Part shown: positions 61,094 through 64,000 of the stretch, in pieces
How positions within the stretch are numbered: the first letter of the stretch is position 1
How the letters are laid out: every line of letters starts with the position of its first letter
Assembly: GCF_035987325.1 (NCBI RefSeq)
Contig: NZ_CP108488.1
Location: 8,308,001-8,372,000 of the forward strand
Source: Streptomyces sp. NBC_01244
Lineage (GTDB): Bacteria > Actinomycetota > Actinomycetes > Streptomycetales > Streptomycetaceae
Direction of reading: 5' to 3'
Length of the DNA stretch: 64,000 bases
Made by a program: the position numbers and the translations under genes
The notes under the pieces: model-generated
What the model saw: the letters and a program-made list of their open reading frames with translations, nothing else
Told to the model about the DNA's origin: nothing
Databases searched by the model: none

Positions 61094-61915
61094 CTAGCGG
61101 GGGCGCAGCGCGATGATCGCGAGCACCGCGGGGGTCGCGGTCATCAAGGTGAAGGTCACCGGTGAGATGTGGTGCTCGAGCGGCTTGCGGGCCGCCGCGT
61201 GGTACGAGGGGCGCGCGATCGGCTTCGCGGGCGCGGCCGCGGGGATCACCCGGGGCGGCGCAGGCGCGGGTGCCGGCGGCGCGGGTGGCTCCGGGACGGG
61301 TTTCGGGACCGGCTTGGGGGCCGGTTTCGGAGCCGGGGCCGGGGGAGCGGGTGCCGGGCGCTCGGGGGGCGGGGCCGGTACGGGGGGTTTCGGCACCGGC
61401 TTCGGAGCGGGCGGTGGCGGGGGTGGTGGAGGCGGCGGTTTCGGGGTGGGGATCGGCTTCGGGGGTGGCGGTGGAGGGGGCGGGGTGGGCTTGGGCGGGC
61501 ACGGCGGGGGAGGCGGCGGTGGGCAGGGCGGGTGTCCGTGGTGGCCGCCGGGGCCGTGACCGTGTCCGCCGTGGCCGTGGCCGTGGCCGTGGCCGCCGTG
61601 GCCATGGCCGCGCCCGTGGTTGCCGTGGTTGCCCGGTCCGCCCTGGTTGCCGCGATCGCCCCGGCTGCCCTGGTTGCCGTGATCGCCCCGGTTGCCTTGG
61701 TCGCGTTGGTGGCCCTGTTCGCCGTGACGTCCGCCACCTCGGGTGCCCCCGGTCGCGCTGCCGAAGGCGGACACGGCGGCCCTGACGGCGCTCGCCCCGC
61801 CGTCGGCGTCGATCGTCGCGTATGCGCTGCTATCGGCCATGGCCGGTGTCGCGGACAGGGCCGCCCACAGGAGGACCGGGACTGCCAGCAGGCGCCTGGA
61901 AGAGGCTCTTTTCAC
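61094..61915 (-). CDS. His/Gly- and Pro-rich surface protein
   Basis: A 273-aa exported low-complexity protein. A signal peptide (RRLLAVPVLLWAALSATPAM, cleavage near ADS) is followed by a segment rich in QGN and RGD repeats, then HGRGHGHGGHGHGHGHGG with more than a dozen histidines. About 120 residues of proline, lysine and alanine come next, and a C-terminal hydrophobic stretch (FTLMTATPAVLAIIAL) ends in RPR. The polar C-end suggests a membrane-anchored stalk, with the His-rich part able to bind metal. It has no known domain. GTG 61915 is the likely start but lacks a clear ribosome site. It lies 40 bp upstream of the DUF4239 start on the same strand. Confidence 0.6.
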   Translation of the reverse strand: MKRASSRRLLAVPVLLWAALSATPAMADSSAYATIDADGGASAVRAAVSAFGSATGGTRGGGRHGEQGHQRDQGNRGDHGNQGSRGDRGNQGGPGNHGNHGRGHGHGGHGHGHGHGGHGHGPGGHHGHPPCPPPPPPPCPPKPTPPPPPPPPKPIPTPKPPPPPPPPPPAPKPVPKPPVPAPPPERPAPAPPAPAPKPAPKPVPKPVPEPPAPPAPAPAPPRVIPAAAPAKPIARPSYHAAARKPLEHHISPVTFTLMTATPAVLAIIALRPR

Positions 61916-62228
61916 CCGGGGATCATGGGGTCGCGCGCGCCCGCGCGCGGGAAGGTTGACCTGGGTTCGCCTGAACGGGTGAGGCTTTGGCTACGGAGGT
62001 TTGAGCCAGACTCGCTTCGTGTCCGATCGTTCACCGGCCTTTTCCCAAAAGGTATTTGTCGGTTTCGATCATTCCCCGGGCGTCGCCCGTCCGGCCTTTG
62101 ACGTGTGACGAAGAACGGATCGCCAATTTCCGCTTTCGCTCGCTCCGTTGGGCAATGATCAGTACATTCGGCTCGGACAGGAGTCCGACCCGTCCGGACC
62201 GATGCAGGACCAAGGCTTGGAGACCCCG
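61916..62228. other. divergent intergenic region
   Basis: About 310 bp between the His/Pro-rich gene and the methyltransferase gene. It is more AT-rich than its surroundings around 62030-62170 and probably contains both promoters. GGAG six bases before ATG 62229 supports that start. Earlier in-frame starts at 62148 (TTG) and 62202 (ATG) exist. Confidence 0.5.
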
Positions 62229-63059
62229 ATGGAGCGCCCCGCCTGGGCCCCGCCAGGCATCGACATATCGGTGCCGAGCGTGTCCCGTATCTACGATTAC
62301 TACCTGGGCGGCTCCCACAATTTCGAGGTCGACAGGCAGGCGGCCCGTCGGGCCATGGAATTCATGCCGGGCCTGCCCAAGATCATGCAGGCCAACCGGG
62401 CATTCATGCGCCGTGCGGTCCGGTACGCCGTGGCCGAGGGCGTGACGCAGTTCCTCGACATCGGCTCCGGCATCCCGACCTTCGGCAATGTCCACGAGAT
62501 CGCCCAGGTCGCCAGCCCCGAGGCACGCGTGGTCTACGTCGACCACGACCCGGTGGCCGTCGCCCACAGCCAGGCCGTCCTGGCCGGCACCGAGCGGACC
62601 GGGGTCGTCGCCGCCGACCTGCGCAAGCCCCAGGACATCCTGTCCGCCCCCGAGGTCGCGCAGGGGCTCGACCTGAGCCGCCCGGTCGCCCTGATGCTCG
62701 TCGCCGTCCTGCACTTCCTGGAGGACTCGGACGAGCCCTACGACGCCGTCGCCCAACTGTGCGACGCGCTGGCACCCGGCAGCCTGCTGATCCTCACGCA
62801 CGCCTCGTACGAGGGGATCCCGCTCTCGGAGGAGGTCGCGAGCGGAACCGTCGGCGTCTACCGCGAGATCCGCAACCCCCTCGTCATGCGGGACGGGGAG
62901 CAGATCCGGCGCTTCTTCACCGGCTTCGGCCTGATCGAGCCCGGACTGGTGTCGATGCCCGACTGGCGGCCCGACACGACCGGCGGGCCGGAGGGCGAGC
63001 CCGCGGACGAAGACCCCTACGCCTTCTCGGGCTTCGCAGGCGTGGGACGCAAGGCGTGA
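62229..63059 (+). CDS. SAM-dependent methyltransferase (PF04672 family)
   Basis: A 276-aa protein of the S-adenosyl methyltransferase family that is heavily multiplied in streptomycetes. Its hallmark opening is PSVSRIYDYYLGGSHNFEVD, followed by QANRAFMRRAVRYAVAEGVT and the SAM loop FLDIGSGIPTFGNVHEIAQ. Later come VVYVDHDPVAVAHSQAVLAG and VALMLVAVLHFLEDSDEP. GGAG at six bases favours ATG 62229, with ATG 62202 as an alternative adding nine residues. Targets of this family are mostly unknown. Its TGA overlaps the GTG of a PAS-GGDEF gene, so the two are translationally coupled. Confidence 0.87.
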   Translation: MERPAWAPPGIDISVPSVSRIYDYYLGGSHNFEVDRQAARRAMEFMPGLPKIMQANRAFMRRAVRYAVAEGVTQFLDIGSGIPTFGNVHEIAQVASPEARVVYVDHDPVAVAHSQAVLAGTERTGVVAADLRKPQDILSAPEVAQGLDLSRPVALMLVAVLHFLEDSDEPYDAVAQLCDALAPGSLLILTHASYEGIPLSEEVASGTVGVYREIRNPLVMRDGEQIRRFFTGFGLIEPGLVSMPDWRPDTTGGPEGEPADEDPYAFSGFAGVGRKA

Positions 63060-64000
63060 GACTGCCGACGCAGACGGCGGACGACCCGGCCGCGCCGCAG
63101 GGCGGTCTGGAGGACCGGATCGGGCGGTTCGCGACCATCTGGGGGCGGGCGATCTTCCCGGTCACCGCGACCTCGCTCACCCGCGGCGAGTTCGAACGCC
63201 ACCTCGTACCCCTCACCCGCACCCTCGTCGAGGCCCTGCGCGCCCGCCCCTTCGACTCCTCCGTCGGCCAGCGGGTCGGGGAGGAACTCGTCGCGGTCCA
63301 CTGCACCGACCCGGAGGCGCTGGCCGGCACGCTCGGCGTCGTCGAGTCCTACCTGGTGCTGTACTGCGGTCCGCAGGGCCCCGACGCCGAGAGCATCGAG
63401 GGAACCGAGGAGTACCGGTCCCGTTGTGCCCGGCTCCAGCACGGCATCGCGGCCGGGTTCGCCCGCGCCCTGCGCGAGCGCACGCTCAAGGAGCAGGAGG
63501 CGATCGCCCGCTCCGCCCTGACCGCCCGCATCGACGCCCAGCAGGCGCTGCACGCGAGCGAGGAGCGCTTCCGGGCGGTCTTCGAGGGCGCGGCCATCGG
63601 GATCGGCATCGCCGATCTGGAGGGCAACGTCCTGGAGATCAACGACGCGCTGCTGCAGATGTTCGGCGGCATGGACGGGCACGTCCGCGGCCGCAACGTC
63701 AGCGAATGGAGCCACCCCGACGACACCCCGCACGTCTGGCGGATGTACGGGGAGCTCGTGCGCGGCGAACGCGAGAGCTACCGCGTCGAGAAGCCGTACT
63801 ACCGGCACGACGGCACCGTGCTGTGGACCAACCTGACGGTCTCGCTGTTGCGCGACGCCGAGGGCGTGCCGCAGTATCAGCTGGCCCTGATGGAGGACAC
63901 CACCGAGCGCCGGCTGCTGAACCTGCGCCTGCGCTACGAGGCCACCCACGACGCCCTGACCGGCCTGCCGAACCGGACCCTTTTCTTCGAACGCCTGGAG
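63056..64000 (+). CDS. PAS-GGDEF signalling protein (cyclic-di-GMP), 3' end outside window
   Basis: An incomplete gene starting at GTG 63056 and still open at the window end (315 codons visible). The N-terminal ~165 residues form a helical domain (IWGRAIFPVTATSLTRGEFE, GTLGVVESYLVLYCGPQGPD) typical of a group of streptomycete c-di-GMP enzymes. A PAS/PAC domain follows at about 168-290 (ERFRAVFEGAAIGIGIADLE, then YQLALMEDTTERR). A GGDEF domain begins with the diagnostic ATHDALTGLPNRTLFFERLE just before the edge. An EAL domain may lie beyond. It should make, break or sense cyclic di-GMP, which controls development in Streptomyces. Overlap with the methyltransferase stop implies co-expression. 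Confidence 0.85.
   Translation, partial: MRLPTQTADDPAAPQGGLEDRIGRFATIWGRAIFPVTATSLTRGEFERHLVPLTRTLVEALRARPFDSSVGQRVGEELVAVHCTDPEALAGTLGVVESYLVLYCGPQGPDAESIEGTEEYRSRCARLQHGIAAGFARALRERTLKEQEAIARSALTARIDAQQALHASEERFRAVFEGAAIGIGIADLEGNVLEINDALLQMFGGMDGHVRGRNVSEWSHPDDTPHVWRMYGELVRGERESYRVEKPYYRHDGTVLWTNLTVSLLRDAEGVPQYQLALMEDTTERRLLNLRLRYEATHDALTGLPNRTLFFERLE

Overview
The window is high-GC DNA with the codon habits, secretion signals and gene families of a streptomycete or close relative. Supporting signs are pervasive GTG starts, overlapping GTGA/ATGA start-stop junctions, Tat signals, an LAxTG sortase signal, a class F sortase, SpoIIE-type phosphatases, DUF1990/YndJ genes and a PF04672 methyltransferase. 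Roughly the left half (1-30 kb) looks accessory. The right half (30-64 kb) looks like ordinary chromosome.

Left end (1-6.1 kb): a lipid-type biosynthetic cluster cut by the window edge. It holds a ketosynthase, a soluble di-iron acyl-ACP desaturase, a cyclopropane-fatty-acid-synthase-like methyltransferase, an OlsB-like N-acyltransferase and an MMPL exporter. Together they could build, desaturate, cyclopropanate, transfer to an amine and export an acyl chain. The product is unknown. Next to it lie decayed remnants of a DHA2-type MFS exporter and an NRPS condensation domain (6.1-7.9 kb).

Arabinan/arabinoxylan module (8.5-17.4 kb): three secreted GH43 enzymes carrying CBM6, ricin-type or AbfB modules, plus a GH51-like arabinofuranosidase with a sortase LASTG wall-anchoring signal. 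Three LacI-type palindromes with a TTAGCGCTAA core flank these genes. The regulator gene is not in the window.

Mixed accessory region (17.4-30.1 kb): a PadR/quinone-oxidoreductase pair with a perfect PadR-type palindrome facing a SnoaL-like gene, a MarR/DsbA-like/MBL set, YjbR, and many gene fossils (MHS transporter, Rv2578c-like radical SAM, aquaporin, MDR oxidoreductase, YjbR C-terminus, RarA N-terminus). A segment derived from the promoter and first ten codons of panD occurs three times in direct orientation (7.96, 25.66 and 29.9 kb). Only the last copy leads into an intact panD. I read the first two as junction scars of two related insertions into the panD 5' region.

Chromosomal half (30.2-64 kb): panD, a GNAT, an Asp/Glu-racemase-like gene, gnd, an Rpf-LysM-M23 cell-wall enzyme, a DMT transporter, a zinc-ribbon SDR, a small unknown gene, an epimerase, a YndJ-DUF1990-lipase-maturation-factor operon with twin palindromic operators, lipoproteins, a PAS-GAF-PP2C-HATPase phosphatase, an Fpg/Nei glycosylase, an ECF sigma factor, CapA, DUF4328, a 166-bp MITE-like element whose end supplies the stop codon of a universal stress gene, the lysX fusion, a polysaccharide deacetylase, a class F sortase beside two surface proteins sharing an unusual GG(I/L)GGS C-terminal signature, a DUF4239 membrane protein, a His/Gly/Pro-rich surface protein, a PF04672 methyltransferase, and the start of a PAS-GGDEF protein cut by the window end. 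I found no tRNA, rRNA, CRISPR array or complete insertion sequence.
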